Assembly (NCBI RefSeq): GCF_030440425.1
Contig: NZ_CP098023.1
Coordinates: 2,912,501-2,976,500, forward strand
Length of the DNA: 64,000 bases
DNA from: Microbulbifer sp. MI-G
GTDB taxonomy: Bacteria > Pseudomonadota > Gammaproteobacteria > Pseudomonadales > Cellvibrionaceae
Direction of reading: 5' to 3'
The notes beneath the pieces are model-generated. The model worked only from the letters and a program-made list of their open reading frames with translations. It had not been told where the DNA came from and made no database searches. Every line of letters begins with the position of its first letter. The stretch's first letter is position 1. The position numbers and the translations under genes were made by a program. Shown one piece after another: positions 36,382 to 46,588 of the stretch.

Positions 36382-38205
36382 TTAAGCCTCTTCAGAGGAA
36401 AGGGTTTCTGATTGGGGTTCGATTTGCCCGGGCTGCTGTTCTGCCAGCCACAGGGGGTTGTGCAGGTCACCACCGACGATGGGTACCGGACGCTCTGCGC
36501 TGTCGCCATAGCCCTGGCGCAGGCGCACGCGATTGATACAGACGCGTTCAAACCGCTGACGGAAGAGATTGAACTGAGAAAAGCGCTCAGCCATTTGCGG
36601 TGCATTTTTCACGGCGGATTTTTGATAGCGACGCAGAACCCGGGCCAGCACCCCATAGAAATCCAGCTCGCACAAACCGACCTCCACTGCCAGTTGTGCC
36701 GACAAATAGCGCAGTACCGTCACAAAATGTCCGGTGAAGAGGTCGTGCACAATATGACTCGGGGGCAGTTGATCGAGCACTGCCCCAGCCTGCGCAGGCA
36801 GCTCCCGGCGATCGGGAAAGTCGCCCTGTGCCAGGCGCAAATCACCCTGAAAATCCTTTAGCAGAACCCGCACGACTCGATTGTCGCGGAGTACAAGTGT
36901 GAGGTTTTGCGCATGCGCCACCAGGCCAATCCCATAGCGGCTGAGCAGATGATAGAGCGGCACTACCGTGGCATCAAAGAGCTGCGCCAGCCACGCCTGC
37001 ACCGGCAGTCCGGACGCTTCAATGAGAGCGACCGCCACAGAGTTGCCGCTGCCATCTTTCTGTAACAGGGCGGCCATCAGCAGGTGGCGCTCACCCCGCT
37101 CGCACAGACCCGCCGGGCTCTGCCTCCAGGTCACACCCAACAGTTCGCGGTAGCGGTAGGGCGTACCTGCGATCTGCTCGTGGTGTATGTGCGGTACATG
37201 TAGCCCCGCCACTTCCTGTAAAATACCGGTACCGCGCGTGCGCAGTGTTGTATCGCGCTCGCAAAGCCGCTGCATCCATTCACTGAGTGCCGGCCCAAAA
37301 TGCATGTATTTACCGGGAATACCGCGAAAACAGGAGGTGTTCAACACGGTCAGCGGTAGCTTGATGTGCAGCGCCTGTGGGCGCGACAGGTTCGACAGAG
37401 TACGCAGCGATACCTGGGGCAGGTATTCATCACCGAATGCTCCCAGCAACACCAGATCACCACAGCTGATGAGGTGGGCATAGTGCTGGCGGATATGGTG
37501 TTGCCACTGCCAGGGGTGTACCGGCAGAGGTAAAAACGCCTGCCAGTCAATGCCTTTATCCCGCCTTGTGGCCTCCAGGGACTGGAGCTGCTCTGTATTC
37601 AAACTCTCGGCCAGCAACTGCTGCCAGCCCCAGGCCCGGCTGCTGTCAGTGATCGCCTGCGCACGCCTGACTGCCAGCCACAGAAGACGCACGCCTTTCG
37701 CGGACTCGGTAGCGTAGAGATTGAATTCCTGCGCGCCCCAACCAATCCGCCCTTTATTGACCATGGCCTTGGGGTGGCCATCCAGCAGGCACTGCAACTG
37801 TTCATCCGGTAGTTGCGCCAGCGTTTCCGCCCTGAGGCCTTCACGCTTTTCCAACAGGGCGACATCGGCCACCAGGGTATTGGCCAACTCTTGCAGTAAG
37901 TTACCCAGGGTACTGGGTGTGGCCTCCAGGTCCCCGGCAGCATCGATAAAGAACTGGGCTGCATCTTCGGCGGGGGCGCGCTGGCCATTGTACTCGCGCT
38001 CGATACTTTCACACTCGATCAGGAGCCAGTCCCAGATGGTCAACCAGGCCTGGAAGTGGTATTGCACCCCTGAGATCAATTGGACACTGTACCTACCCTC
38101 AGGCAGGGGCTCTGCCACCAGTGCCTGCTCATAGCACAACTCCGCCAGTGACTTTACCAGCAGAGCGCGATTGGCCTGTTTCCAGTAAGCGTCCCTGCCC
38201 TTCAT
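36382..38205 (-). CDS. iucC: NIS siderophore synthetase, IucC-like
   Basis: A 607-residue NRPS-independent siderophore synthetase of the IucA/IucC superfamily. It condenses an acylated hydroxyamine with the carboxylate of a citrate conjugate using ATP. Motifs include DGHPKAMVNKGRIGW (ATP site), PLPVHPWQWQ, KLPLTVLNTSCFRG and GKYM, plus GLVAHAQNLTLVL and LLKDFQGDLRL. The ATG overlaps the stop of the acyltransferase gene by 4 nt, which indicates translational coupling. Its place third in the operon matches aerobactin IucC, the second condensation step. Confidence 0.92.
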   Translation of the reverse strand: MKGRDAYWKQANRALLVKSLAELCYEQALVAEPLPEGRYSVQLISGVQYHFQAWLTIWDWLLIECESIEREYNGQRAPAEDAAQFFIDAAGDLEATPSTLGNLLQELANTLVADVALLEKREGLRAETLAQLPDEQLQCLLDGHPKAMVNKGRIGWGAQEFNLYATESAKGVRLLWLAVRRAQAITDSSRAWGWQQLLAESLNTEQLQSLEATRRDKGIDWQAFLPLPVHPWQWQHHIRQHYAHLISCGDLVLLGAFGDEYLPQVSLRTLSNLSRPQALHIKLPLTVLNTSCFRGIPGKYMHFGPALSEWMQRLCERDTTLRTRGTGILQEVAGLHVPHIHHEQIAGTPYRYRELLGVTWRQSPAGLCERGERHLLMAALLQKDGSGNSVAVALIEASGLPVQAWLAQLFDATVVPLYHLLSRYGIGLVAHAQNLTLVLRDNRVVRVLLKDFQGDLRLAQGDFPDRRELPAQAGAVLDQLPPSHIVHDLFTGHFVTVLRYLSAQLAVEVGLCELDFYGVLARVLRRYQKSAVKNAPQMAERFSQFNLFRQRFERVCINRVRLRQGYGDSAERPVPIVGGDLHNPLWLAEQQPGQIEPQSETLSSEEA

Positions 38206-39197
38206 ACGCCCCCCATACTCTGAAAAAACATCCCCCTCTTACACAGCACCAATGCCGCGCGCTTGTGGGGAAAATCAAATTCCCTGATCTTTTGCCAGCC
38301 AAACATGCCGTCGAAATATCTCAGCATCGCAACGTGGTCGGCCCTGGGCTCGCCCACCAGCGCCTGTGTGCGGCTGTCATCCAGAAACAGAAAGTGGGAA
38401 ACACCATTGAACCAGGCGCGGGTAAAGTGGCTGCCCAGAAAACGCCGGTCTCCCACCAGCAAATGGGCACCGCGATCAAAGAGCTGTGCGCCACAATGCG
38501 GCGCAATACGATCCTCATAAGCCCAGTAGACTTCAAAATATCCAAAAGGCATATCGTCAAAGCTGGCAATCAGGGGATATTTGTGCGGGTCCTGAATCAC
38601 CGTTTCGATATAGCGCTGTTGCTTGTCAGTACCTCCCTCCTCTTGCCAGAATCGGGCTACTCGACGCTGATTCATCCATCCGGTAAAAAGCGACAAATCA
38701 CGTTCCGGGTGCAAAGATCGCAAACTGAAGTCCATGCCCAAAGAGTAAAAGTGCCTGCGATATACCTCTCCATCAACGGGTTCTGGGCGCAGTGGGTGGC
38801 GCAGACCCTCGTGATTCTCCACCCACTGCAGCGGAAATCTTCCACCGTTATTACCGCGATACCAAAGTGCCGCACACTGGTAGAAATCCACGCGGGTAAT
38901 TTCACTGTCCGCAGCGAATGGCACTTTACCGGCTACAAGCACCTCAATCCTCTGCAGGGCCGGGTTCAGGGAAAAGAGCCAGTCAAACCAGGGGTTCAGA
39001 TCCGGTACAGGCACACCGCCTGTCGGAAGGCTGATCCCGGCGCATTCGTCTCCGGCAATATATGCCACCTGCGCGAATCTACCTGTGCAAAGCTCACAGC
39101 GATATCCCGTCTCAAGCGCACACCAAAGGCGCCCATCGACCAATGAGCCACTATGCCCTGTGGGAGGAAACCCGGCCATAACCGCGGGGCTGGTCAT
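38202..39197 (-). CDS. iucB: Siderophore N-acyltransferase (IucB-like)
   Basis: A 331-residue GNAT-fold acyltransferase of the IucB/RhbD type that acetylates (or acylates) the N-hydroxylated side chain. The catalytic half is C-terminal: LRSLHPERDLSLFTGWMNQ, VARFWQEEG, PFGYFEVYWAYEDRI, GAHLLVGDRRFLGSHFT and KIREFDFPHKRAALVL are family-typical. About 130 N-terminal residues are less conserved. The ATG has AAGGAAAA 8 nt upstream. It starts 34 nt after the iucA-like stop and overlaps iucC by 4 nt. Confidence 0.92.
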   Translation of the reverse strand: MTSPAVMAGFPPTGHSGSLVDGRLWCALETGYRCELCTGRFAQVAYIAGDECAGISLPTGGVPVPDLNPWFDWLFSLNPALQRIEVLVAGKVPFAADSEITRVDFYQCAALWYRGNNGGRFPLQWVENHEGLRHPLRPEPVDGEVYRRHFYSLGMDFSLRSLHPERDLSLFTGWMNQRRVARFWQEEGGTDKQQRYIETVIQDPHKYPLIASFDDMPFGYFEVYWAYEDRIAPHCGAQLFDRGAHLLVGDRRFLGSHFTRAWFNGVSHFLFLDDSRTQALVGEPRADHVAMLRYFDGMFGWQKIREFDFPHKRAALVLCKRGMFFQSMGGV

Positions 39198-39231
39198 ACA
39201 GTTTTCCTTGTGTTTTCTCCGATCCAGGCTC

Positions 39232-41097
39232 TCAGCCCTGCGCGGAATCGCGCTGGGTGATATGGATCAATGGATTCTCCATGGTGTGATAAATAGAGAG
39301 GGGGTCATCACTGGTGGTTTCATTCATACCGATAACGGCGCACTGGAAATTGCCTTTGGACCAAAGCACTGGGGCGTGCAATAAATAATCCAGACAGCTG
39401 CGATCCCGCCGCTGCCCGTCATGGAGCAGTTGCAATCGGTTGCGCAATTGGCCGAGTAATTCCCGCTCCGTCAATAGTCCTGCAGCGGCAAGCGCAGAAA
39501 TAAGACCGAAGCAGCTGTTGATAATAAGGTAATAAACAAAGAGGCGATTTGCCATTTGTTCATCAATGACATTCCCACTCTTGCGAGCCAGATCGGGCAA
39601 GTGGGGTTTCAACAGTTTTTCTCCCAGTTGGCTGTAACCACTGCCCTGGCAATCTCGGAAGTAACCCGCTACAGGCAGATTGTCTTCAAAAGACAGAATC
39701 AGGTTCTGCTGGTGGGCACCAAACAAAATACCGAAATCGGCCTGGGCGATCAGCAGCGGCTCTATCACCGTATCCAGAAAAGCAGTAAACCAACGCCGGG
39801 CGGCAACTGCAGCGGACATTTTTTCCTGCTCTGCCAGTTGAAAAATTAACCGCGCCGCACGGCAGGGAGCCCCTCCGGGGTGATCCTGGGTCAAAGTCGC
39901 AAGTAGACAGGTATTCGAGGCATTTTGCCCGCGAAATGGGTTCTCGCGAAACATCACCAGACTCTCGATAATCGGGGCACCCCCACCGTCTTTCAGCATC
40001 AGATAGGCCGGCTCCGCCAGTACCTGAAAGTGGGGATAACGGTTGGAAAAATCGCGCCCTACGGGGGTATCGCGCACCTTCAGAACTTCCAGACCACGCG
40101 CCATCTCCTCAGGCTGCAGCGTACGTATCGAGTTGGTGAGACGCAGACTGAGAGAAAATTTGAGCATATAGGGGTTCTGTGCACTGTAAACAGCACGCAG
40201 TGAGGAAGTCGCACGCCAGGGCACCAGGCCGCTACCCAGCTCCACAATATTTCCATTTTCAAGCAGCCCGGCTACCCGTGGTTCGCGGCGCAGTCGCTGC
40301 CACTGCCAGGGGTGCGCCGGTACAGGAATCCATTTACGCGGCACTCTGGGCCCGCGGTCACGCTCGTGCACCAGAGCGGCAAATTGCCTCTCGCTGAATT
40401 CGGCACCACTGGCGCCACACAAAAATTTTGGGTCCACTCCCAGCCATAGCAGAAAAAAACTGTTGCCAAACTCCGGCGCAAAGCGTTCGGCATCCCGATC
40501 AGTGAGCGGGTCGCGGCTCTTGGGTGTCGGGTGGATGGAATGACCGCACAAAAGCCCCTGCTCCGCCTCGGAGAAAGTCAGGGGATGCGTGAACAAACGC
40601 TCTGTATCGGCCTTGCGCGCGCGCAACGCCCGGGCCATATTCTCAACACTGGCAGTGACGCGCTGCACGAACTGCACCCGGGACGCCCTGCTTGCACCGG
40701 GAAAAAATGACGGCTCACTCGCAACCACATCTGCAGTTCGGGCCAGGTCAATCACTGAGCAAGCACCATCGCCTCTGCGCCATACTACAGGCAACGCAAA
40801 TTGATGCCTGCCACACCCACTGCGATAGGCAACATTCACCCACAATTCGGTAGCGCTCTCCGGAAGTGGGATACGGACAGCCGGTGCCCTGATCCCATCG
40901 GGAAGGGATACCCCACTTCGCTCGTGCCAGTCGCCGCAACCGGTTTCACGCAACAGCGCATTGAAAAAACAATTGCCCGATAGTCTCTCGGCAGACTTAT
41001 CCACCGAATAGCCATCTGTACATCTACGCGGATGATTGCTGGCAATCTGATGGGCAACGCGGTCAACTGAAACCGTGCTGGAATGGGCATTGGACAT
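39232..41097 (-). CDS. iucA: NIS siderophore synthetase, IucA-like
   Basis: A 621-residue IucA/IucC-family synthetase, first gene of the siderophore operon. Motifs include CGHSIHPTPKSRD (ATP-binding His/Lys segment), WIPVPAHPWQWQR, MLKFSLSLRLTNSIR, GILFGAHQQNLIL and GYFRDCQGSGY. In aerobactin synthesis IucA joins the first N-acetyl-N-hydroxylysine to citrate. The 181-bp gap to the divergent MFS gene contains a Fur-like palindrome at 41124-41146. No receptor gene (iutA) is present in the operon. Confidence 0.92.
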   Translation of the reverse strand: MSNAHSSTVSVDRVAHQIASNHPRRCTDGYSVDKSAERLSGNCFFNALLRETGCGDWHERSGVSLPDGIRAPAVRIPLPESATELWVNVAYRSGCGRHQFALPVVWRRGDGACSVIDLARTADVVASEPSFFPGASRASRVQFVQRVTASVENMARALRARKADTERLFTHPLTFSEAEQGLLCGHSIHPTPKSRDPLTDRDAERFAPEFGNSFFLLWLGVDPKFLCGASGAEFSERQFAALVHERDRGPRVPRKWIPVPAHPWQWQRLRREPRVAGLLENGNIVELGSGLVPWRATSSLRAVYSAQNPYMLKFSLSLRLTNSIRTLQPEEMARGLEVLKVRDTPVGRDFSNRYPHFQVLAEPAYLMLKDGGGAPIIESLVMFRENPFRGQNASNTCLLATLTQDHPGGAPCRAARLIFQLAEQEKMSAAVAARRWFTAFLDTVIEPLLIAQADFGILFGAHQQNLILSFEDNLPVAGYFRDCQGSGYSQLGEKLLKPHLPDLARKSGNVIDEQMANRLFVYYLIINSCFGLISALAAAGLLTERELLGQLRNRLQLLHDGQRRDRSCLDYLLHAPVLWSKGNFQCAVIGMNETTSDDPLSIYHTMENPLIHITQRDSAQG

Positions 41098-41123
41098 ACT
41101 GATGGATCTTTTTAAATTAAATA

Positions 41124-41146
41124 CAAATGATAATATTTTGCATTTG
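41124..41146. promoter_or_regulatory. Fur-box-like operator between iucA and the MFS gene
   Basis: CAAATG and CATTTG bracket an AT-rich core that contains ATGATAATATT, a partial match to the Fur consensus GATAATGATAATCATTATC. It lies 27 nt upstream of the iucA start, where iron repression of the operon is expected. It may also control the divergent transporter. The match is imperfect. Confidence 0.5.
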
Positions 41147-41217
41147 AAATATCATGCAGGTAAATTTGCCACACTGCAAGTGCGCCGATAAGAAAGTTGG
41201 CCAGCTGTGATTTTCCG

Positions 41218-41247
41218 CACAGAGTGAAGCCTGGGCTCCACTCTGTG
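41218..41247. repeat. 30-bp near-perfect palindrome in the MFS leader
   Basis: CACAGAGTG and CACTCTGTG are perfect complements (41218-41226 and 41239-41247), with an inner AGCC/GGCT stem. Only a 2-nt loop and one mismatched pair are left out. It ends 31 nt before the GTG start of the transporter. With only TTT after it, it is a poor terminator; an operator or an mRNA leader hairpin is more likely. Confidence 0.6.
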
Positions 41248-41278
41248 TTTCACTATCTCAACGAACGGAATTCCGAAT

Positions 41279-42476
41279 GTGCTAAACCCCCACCTTCGCA
41301 GGATCAACGGGATCGTGGCTAGCCAGGGCGCCAGCCAGGTAATTCTGATCACCCTAATCCCCCTGATCATTGAGCACTGCGGTCTGGGTTTGGCCAGTAT
41401 TGGCGCACTGGTTGCCTTGGGCACTCTGTGCCTGATGATCGCCGGCCCCCTCTGGGGCGCACTGAGCGACAGAGTCGGTCGCAAGCCGGTTTTGTTGGCG
41501 GGGCTGGCTGGCGCCCTGATCGCCCAGTGCCTGTTCGTCGCCCTGCTGGTCTCCATGGCGCTGGGTTTCCTGGAAGAACGTGCGGCTTTTTTGGCTCTGG
41601 CGGCAAGCCGGATTGTGTACGGGCTGAATGCTGCAGCCATTTACCCCTGCTGCCAGGCATGGGCGGTGGCGCTGGGCGAACAGCAAAAGCGATTATCGAT
41701 ACTCTCCGGACTCAGTGCCGCAGCGAATCTGGGCCGCGGGCTGGGGCCTCTGCTGGCATTGCCAGCCCTGATTGTCGGCGGTCTCTGGCCGCTGGCCTGG
41801 TTGATACTTTTGCCCCTCGGCGCACTGCTGCTGACCGTGGGGCTGCCAAAGCCCGAACCGGATATGGTGCAGCCGGACACAGTGCAACATTCCCTACCGC
41901 CCCCCTGTGTGCTGGCACTCTTTGCCATTGCTTTACTGGGCACCGCCAGCGTGGGTCAGCTGCAGATGCTGATGGGACCAGCCCTGCAGGATGTCTATGG
42001 CCTCAGCGCTCTGGGCGCCTCTTCCACAACAGCACTGCTGCTGGCTGTCGCGGCAATCTGTGGTTTCCTTGTGCAGGTGGGACTGGTGCGCCGGCTCAAG
42101 GCGCCGCAGCTGAGTTTTATGCTGGGTGTGACATCCCTGTGCACAGGTACTCTATTGCTGTCCACAACCCTCGGCAGCATCCTCGCAGCCATTGGATTGC
42201 TGGTTTTTGTGGCGGGCATAGCATTTCTTGTACCGGGCTACAATGCCCTTTTAAGCCAGCCACGGCAACGGGGCGGCAGGCTATTTGGGCTGCTGTCACT
42301 GGTCCATACCGCTGGTTATACCATCGGATTCAGCATTGGTGGGTGGCTCTATGCACAGCAACCGCAGCAGCCGCTCATGGGATTGCTGGCCAGTGTCTGC
42401 CTGATCGCCATTTGCGCTGTGATTGCGCTTGTACCAAAAGGGAAAAAAGTACTGAAGCGGACCCAATACGATTACT
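41279..42476 (+). CDS. MFS transporter, probable siderophore exporter
   Basis: A 399-residue major facilitator with about 12 transmembrane helices. The motif A-like loop GPLWGALSDRVGRKPVLLAG lies between helices 2 and 3. The start is GTG 41279, preceded by ACGGAAT. It is divergent from iucA and shares the control region with the Fur-like site. Many aerobactin loci carry an MFS gene (ShiF) beside iucA, and export of the finished siderophore is the natural guess. Sequence alone does not prove the substrate. Confidence 0.87.
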
Positions 42477-42627
42477 GAATCTCTGTAAAGTATTCCATTA
42501 ACCCCGACCACACATGCCCTTCGATTACCGGTGCAGCTGCGGACAGAGCCCCTCTGTGCCCAAAGGCGCACACCTCTAGGCCCAAACCGACCATCCGCCT
42601 CTCCCTCTGCTGCGGGTTTCACCCACC

Positions 42628-43137
42628 TCAAAGGTAGCGCTGCCAGAATTCTGCCTGCCCAAATTCTTCATCCAGAGTGTAGGGTTTAAAACCGGCTTTG
42701 CGATAGGCATGCTGCGCGGTGTGGTTTTTTTCCAAGACCTCCATTGTCATCTTGCAGCAACCCCGCCTTTTCGCCTCTCGAGCGACTAAATCCAGCATCT
42801 CTGCACAGAGCCCCTTGCCACGCAGGCGCTCACTAACGATCACATCGTGGATATTGACCAGGGGCTGGCAAGCAAAAGTAGAAAAACCGGTAAAGCAGTT
42901 GACCAGACCCACCGCTTGATCGCCGCTGTAGGCGAGCACACTGAAAGCACCGGGGAAGGCAGCCAGTTTTGCCGGCAACTCGGCCCGGCATCGATCCGGC
43001 AGAGGTACCCCACCGCCAAAGGGGTGGCGGGAGTATTCATCCATAAGTGCGAGCATATCTGCAGCATGGCGACTGTCTGTGTATGCCGCCAGGGTGATAG
43101 TGATTGCGGAGTCAGCCTCCGGGGTAGCCAATGCCAT
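42628..43137 (-). CDS. GNAT family N-acetyltransferase
   Basis: A 169-residue GNAT protein. The acetyl-CoA loop is VSERLRGKGLCAEMLDLVAR, strand 4 is FSVLAYSGDQAVGLVNCF, and the C-terminal pattern NHTAQHAYRKAGFKPY is typical. GAGAGG precedes the ATG. It converges with the MFS gene (151 nt between stops) and is divergent from the carbonic anhydrase gene. The acceptor is unknown. Confidence 0.9.
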   Translation of the reverse strand: MALATPEADSAITITLAAYTDSRHAADMLALMDEYSRHPFGGGVPLPDRCRAELPAKLAAFPGAFSVLAYSGDQAVGLVNCFTGFSTFACQPLVNIHDVIVSERLRGKGLCAEMLDLVAREAKRRGCCKMTMEVLEKNHTAQHAYRKAGFKPYTLDEEFGQAEFWQRYL

Positions 43138-43390
43138 AGATACCTCTCTGGTTCTTCTAGGAATCTTCGGACTTTGCCGTACGTCTTGTGTCTCTTCGAT
43201 GATAAAAGGAGTTTTCTTTTTTTCTTCGCGATTGCTTTTTGATCCGGCACTCCAACAGGTTACCGGATTGATTCAATACACGACAGTGAAGCGGCACCCG
43301 TTTGATAGCCCTGCCGGCCCAGACACGCTTGGCCTGCACGGACAAAGCCGCTATCCTGAGACCAATTGATCATCTCAGGATATAACCCCA

Positions 43391-44047
43391 TTGCACCCAC
43401 TCGATCATCTACTCAAAAAAAACCGACAATGGTCTCTGGCAACTCGAGAGGAAAATCCCGATTTCTTCCTCAAACTGTCGGAACAACAGACTCCGGAATA
43501 TCTTTGGATCGGCTGCGCGGACAGCCGAGTACCCGCCAATCAAATCGTAGATCTGCTGCCGGGAGAATTGTTCGTGCACCGCAATGTCGCCAATCTGGTG
43601 GTGCACACCGATCTGAACTGCCTGTCGGTACTGCAATACGCCGTTGAAATCCTCCGCGTAAAGCACATTATCGTGTGCGGCCACTACGGCTGCGGCGGTG
43701 TTCAGGCTGCCCTGCACAATGAGCAGCTTGGACTGATCGATAACTGGCTGCGCCATATTCAGGATGTCCGTGACAAGCACTACACCCTGATCAATCTGTT
43801 CCAGCAACATCAACGCACCGATCTGTTATGCGAACTCAATGTGCTTGAGCAGGTGATTCACGTCTGCCAGACCACTATAGTGCACGACGCCTGGCGCTCG
43901 GGGCAACAGCTCTCTGTGAACGGTTGGGTCTATGGTCTCAAGGATGGTCTGGTCCACGATCTGGGAGTCTCTGTCAGTCATCCCGGTGAAATTTCCGATA
44001 CCTATCAGAATGCCCTGACCAACATTGCCCAGCGCAATACCGAATAA
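43391..44047 (+). CDS. can: Beta-carbonic anhydrase
   Basis: A 218-residue beta-class carbonic anhydrase that interconverts CO2 and bicarbonate in the cytoplasm. The zinc ligands and catalytic dyad are intact: Cys42, Asp44 and Arg46 in GCADSRVPANQ, and His98 and Cys101 in CGHYGCGG. Length matches E. coli Can (220). The start appears to be TTG 43391, with AGGA about 11 nt upstream, since no ATG fits the N-terminus. It stands alone between a divergent GNAT gene and the rubredoxin reductase gene. Confidence 0.95.
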   Translation: MHPLDHLLKKNRQWSLATREENPDFFLKLSEQQTPEYLWIGCADSRVPANQIVDLLPGELFVHRNVANLVVHTDLNCLSVLQYAVEILRVKHIIVCGHYGCGGVQAALHNEQLGLIDNWLRHIQDVRDKHYTLINLFQQHQRTDLLCELNVLEQVIHVCQTTIVHDAWRSGQQLSVNGWVYGLKDGLVHDLGVSVSHPGEISDTYQNALTNIAQRNTE

Positions 44048-44149
44048 CGACACCCACGCTTAACCCCCACTCCCTTTGGCCATACAATGGGCCCGGCCCC
44101 CGACCACGCTGTGGCGGCAGCGGTCCTGTGGCTTGAAAGGAGAGCGACT

Positions 44150-45775
44150 ATGGTCGAGTACCGAGTGTGGGAATGCCAGAACTGTGGCTGGATCTACGAT
44201 GAGGCCAGGGGTTGGCCCGAGGACAACATAGCACCAGGGACCCGCTGGGAAGATATTCCCGAGGACTGGTGCTGCCCCCAGTGCGGTGCCAGCAAGCGGG
44301 ACTTCGCCATGCTTGAGGTGAAGCGCAACAATACCCCACAACCCCCGACTCCTCCCGCCAGCCCACCCAAAGCCGCTATTGCAACCCGCATCTGGGAGTG
44401 CATGGTATGCGGATGGGTTTACGACGAAGCCGAAGGCTGCCCCGACCAAGCTATAGCCGCCAGTACCCGCTGGGAGCAGATATCCGGGGGTTGGCGCTGC
44501 CCCCAGTGCGGCGCCGGCAAAGAGGCGTTCGACATGGTGCTGGTAACCACAGCACCTGCAGTACCGCAGGCAAAACCCGGCACCAAAGAGGAACAGCTAA
44601 GTGGCGATCCACTGGTTATCCTCGGTACCGGCCTCGCCGGCTACAGCCTGGCGAGGGAGTTTCGCAAACTCGACAGGAATACCCCCTTGCTGATCATCAC
44701 CAGTGATGACGGTACCTTCTACTCGAAGCCACTCCTGTCCGCCTCCCTTTCCCACGGCCAAACTGCGCAGCAGCTGGGCACCAGCAGTGCTGAGGACATG
44801 GCCCGCGAACTGGCAGCCGAGATCCTGGTGCATACCCGCGTGACTGGGGTCGACCCGAGCACCAGGACATTAGCGCTGCAACAGGAATCGGCAGACCACA
44901 GTGCGGAAATCCATTACGACCGATTGGTACTGGCAACCGGGGCCCACTGCCGTCCCCTGCCTCGTATTGAGGGTGACGCCCACGCCAACCTGTTCCGTAT
45001 CAACAGCCTGAGAGACTATCACCGTTTTCGCACAGCACTGGTGGGGCGCAAACGGGTACTTGTCATTGGGGCGGGCCTGATCGGTTGTGAATTTGCCAAC
45101 GATCTGGTGCAAGCTGACTTTTCTGTGGATCTGGTAGACACTCTGAATTGGCCGCTGGCCTCCCTGCTGCCAGAGGCAGCTGGACGCGACTTGCAAGGCG
45201 CCCTGGAGAGCTACGGAGTGCGCTTCCACTGCGACCGTTCGGTACAGAAACTACTGTGCCGCCGCCGTGGCCTTCTGGCCCAGCTCGACGATGGCCAGAC
45301 CATCGAGGCAGACATCGTGCTCGCCGCCCTGGGGCTGCAGGCAAACACCGCGCTGGCAAAAGCCGCGGGACTGGCAGTCCATCACGGCATCACCGTTGAC
45401 CGGCAGTTGAAAAGCAGCGACCCACACATTTATGCCCTCGGCGATTGCGCTGAGGTGGACGGCCATCTGCTCTTCTTTGTCGCGCCACTGATGGCCTGCG
45501 CCCGCGCACTGGCAAAGACACTCAGCGGCCAGCCCACCGCCGTGCATTACGCTGCGATACCGGTCGCGGTCAAAACCACTCTGCGCCCCACCACCGTATG
45601 CCCGCCCCATCCGGGCGCCAGGGGTCATTGGCAGATTGATTGCGATGCTACAGGGGTCTGTGCAGAATTCCGCAGTGACACAGGACAGCTGCTGGGATTT
45701 GCCCTGACGGGAGCAGCAATCACTCGACGGGAACCTCTCAGTAGAGAGTGTGAACCCATAATGAGGGGACCTTAG
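44150..45775 (+). CDS. Double rubredoxin-rubredoxin reductase fusion
   Basis: A 541-residue protein with two rubredoxin domains joined to a flavoprotein reductase. Rubredoxin 1 (about 4-55) has Cys9, Cys12, Cys42 and Cys45. Rubredoxin 2 (about 80-130) has Cys84, Cys87, Cys117 and Cys120. The FAD/NAD part starts near residue 155 with [16 protein letters not shown], has the NADH motif [14 protein letters not shown], and the FAD-binding YALGDCAEV near the C-terminus. The start at 44150 has GAAAGGAGAG upstream. In alkane hydroxylase systems the rubredoxins (AlkG has two) and the reductase (AlkT) are separate. The fusion would pass electrons from NAD(P)H to an oxygenase or peroxide/NO-reducing partner not present in the window. 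Confidence 0.94.
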   Translation: MVEYRVWECQNCGWIYDEARGWPEDNIAPGTRWEDIPEDWCCPQCGASKRDFAMLEVKRNNTPQPPTPPASPPKAAIATRIWECMVCGWVYDEAEGCPDQAIAASTRWEQISGGWRCPQCGAGKEAFDMVLVTTAPAVPQAKPGTKEEQLSGDPLVILGTGLAGYSLAREFRKLDRNTPLLIITSDDGTFYSKPLLSASLSHGQTAQQLGTSSAEDMARELAAEILVHTRVTGVDPSTRTLALQQESADHSAEIHYDRLVLATGAHCRPLPRIEGDAHANLFRINSLRDYHRFRTALVGRKRVLVIGAGLIGCEFANDLVQADFSVDLVDTLNWPLASLLPEAAGRDLQGALESYGVRFHCDRSVQKLLCRRRGLLAQLDDGQTIEADIVLAALGLQANTALAKAAGLAVHHGITVDRQLKSSDPHIYALGDCAEVDGHLLFFVAPLMACARALAKTLSGQPTAVHYAAIPVAVKTTLRPTTVCPPHPGARGHWQIDCDATGVCAEFRSDTGQLLGFALTGAAITRREPLSRECEPIMRGP

Positions 45776-45887
45776 CACAAACGACTACCAGACTTCTTTT
45801 GCTGCTATTCGAGGCAAAACGCGCAATGTAGACACTTTTGCCCTAAAATGGCGTCCTCGCACAGGTTTGGTACAAGCAACCCCCCAC

Positions 45888-46400
45888 ATGACGACAGATA
45901 GAAACCCAGGTCCCACCCCATCTGCCCAGCAAAGCCGCCAGTTGCGCGATACGCTGGGTCAGTTCGCAACCGGCGTCACGGTGATTACCACACGGGATAT
46001 CAACGGTCAGCCGGCAGGCATGACCGTAAACAGCTTCAACTCCGTCTCTCTCGACCCGGCCCTGGTACTTTGGAGTATCGATAAACAGTCACTCGGCTAC
46101 GAGGCATTTACCACCCGCGACCATTTTGCCGTACATGTGCTGCGCGCCGACCAACAACATGTTTCCAACCTGTTTGCCGGGCGCGGAAGCAATAAGTTCG
46201 GTCAGATACACTGGTATGAAGGGCCCAATGGCATTCCCCGCCTGGAGGAGTGCGCAGCTTACTTCCACTGCGGTCGGGCCCAGTGTATTGAGGGCGGTGA
46301 CCATACGATCCTGCTAGGGAACGTGCTGGAGTTTACCGCTTTTGGTGGCGAACCACTGGTCTTCCACCGCGGCCGCTACCGGGCTCTGGCTGGGGACTGA
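45888..46400 (+). CDS. Flavin reductase-like FMN-binding protein
   Basis: A 170-residue flavin reductase domain protein (HpaC/NtaB type). LRDTLGQFATGVTVITT, GMTVNSFNSVSLDPALVLWS and FAVHVLRADQQ are family-typical, with a final GGDHTILLGNVL segment. Such proteins use NAD(P)H to reduce FMN for a two-component monooxygenase. The start is ATG 45888; no strong ribosome-binding site is visible. It is 112 nt after the rubredoxin reductase gene on the same strand and may share its redox role. Confidence 0.88.
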   Translation: MTTDRNPGPTPSAQQSRQLRDTLGQFATGVTVITTRDINGQPAGMTVNSFNSVSLDPALVLWSIDKQSLGYEAFTTRDHFAVHVLRADQQHVSNLFAGRGSNKFGQIHWYEGPNGIPRLEECAAYFHCGRAQCIEGGDHTILLGNVLEFTAFGGEPLVFHRGRYRALAGD

Positions 46401-46588
46401 ATTCCGTCTGCAGGCGCATCCATAGGGAACCTCAAACCCGAAGCGTTGCAGTGCCTTCCAAATACCCCGGATACCTGTATTTTTGCCGATTGACCATCAG
46501 AATGAATAAACTTGGCTAGTAACTGTCACTCCATCGCAATCTGCCGATGGCAGGCTGCTGCAAACTCTCTGAGCGGACTCTACTACCC

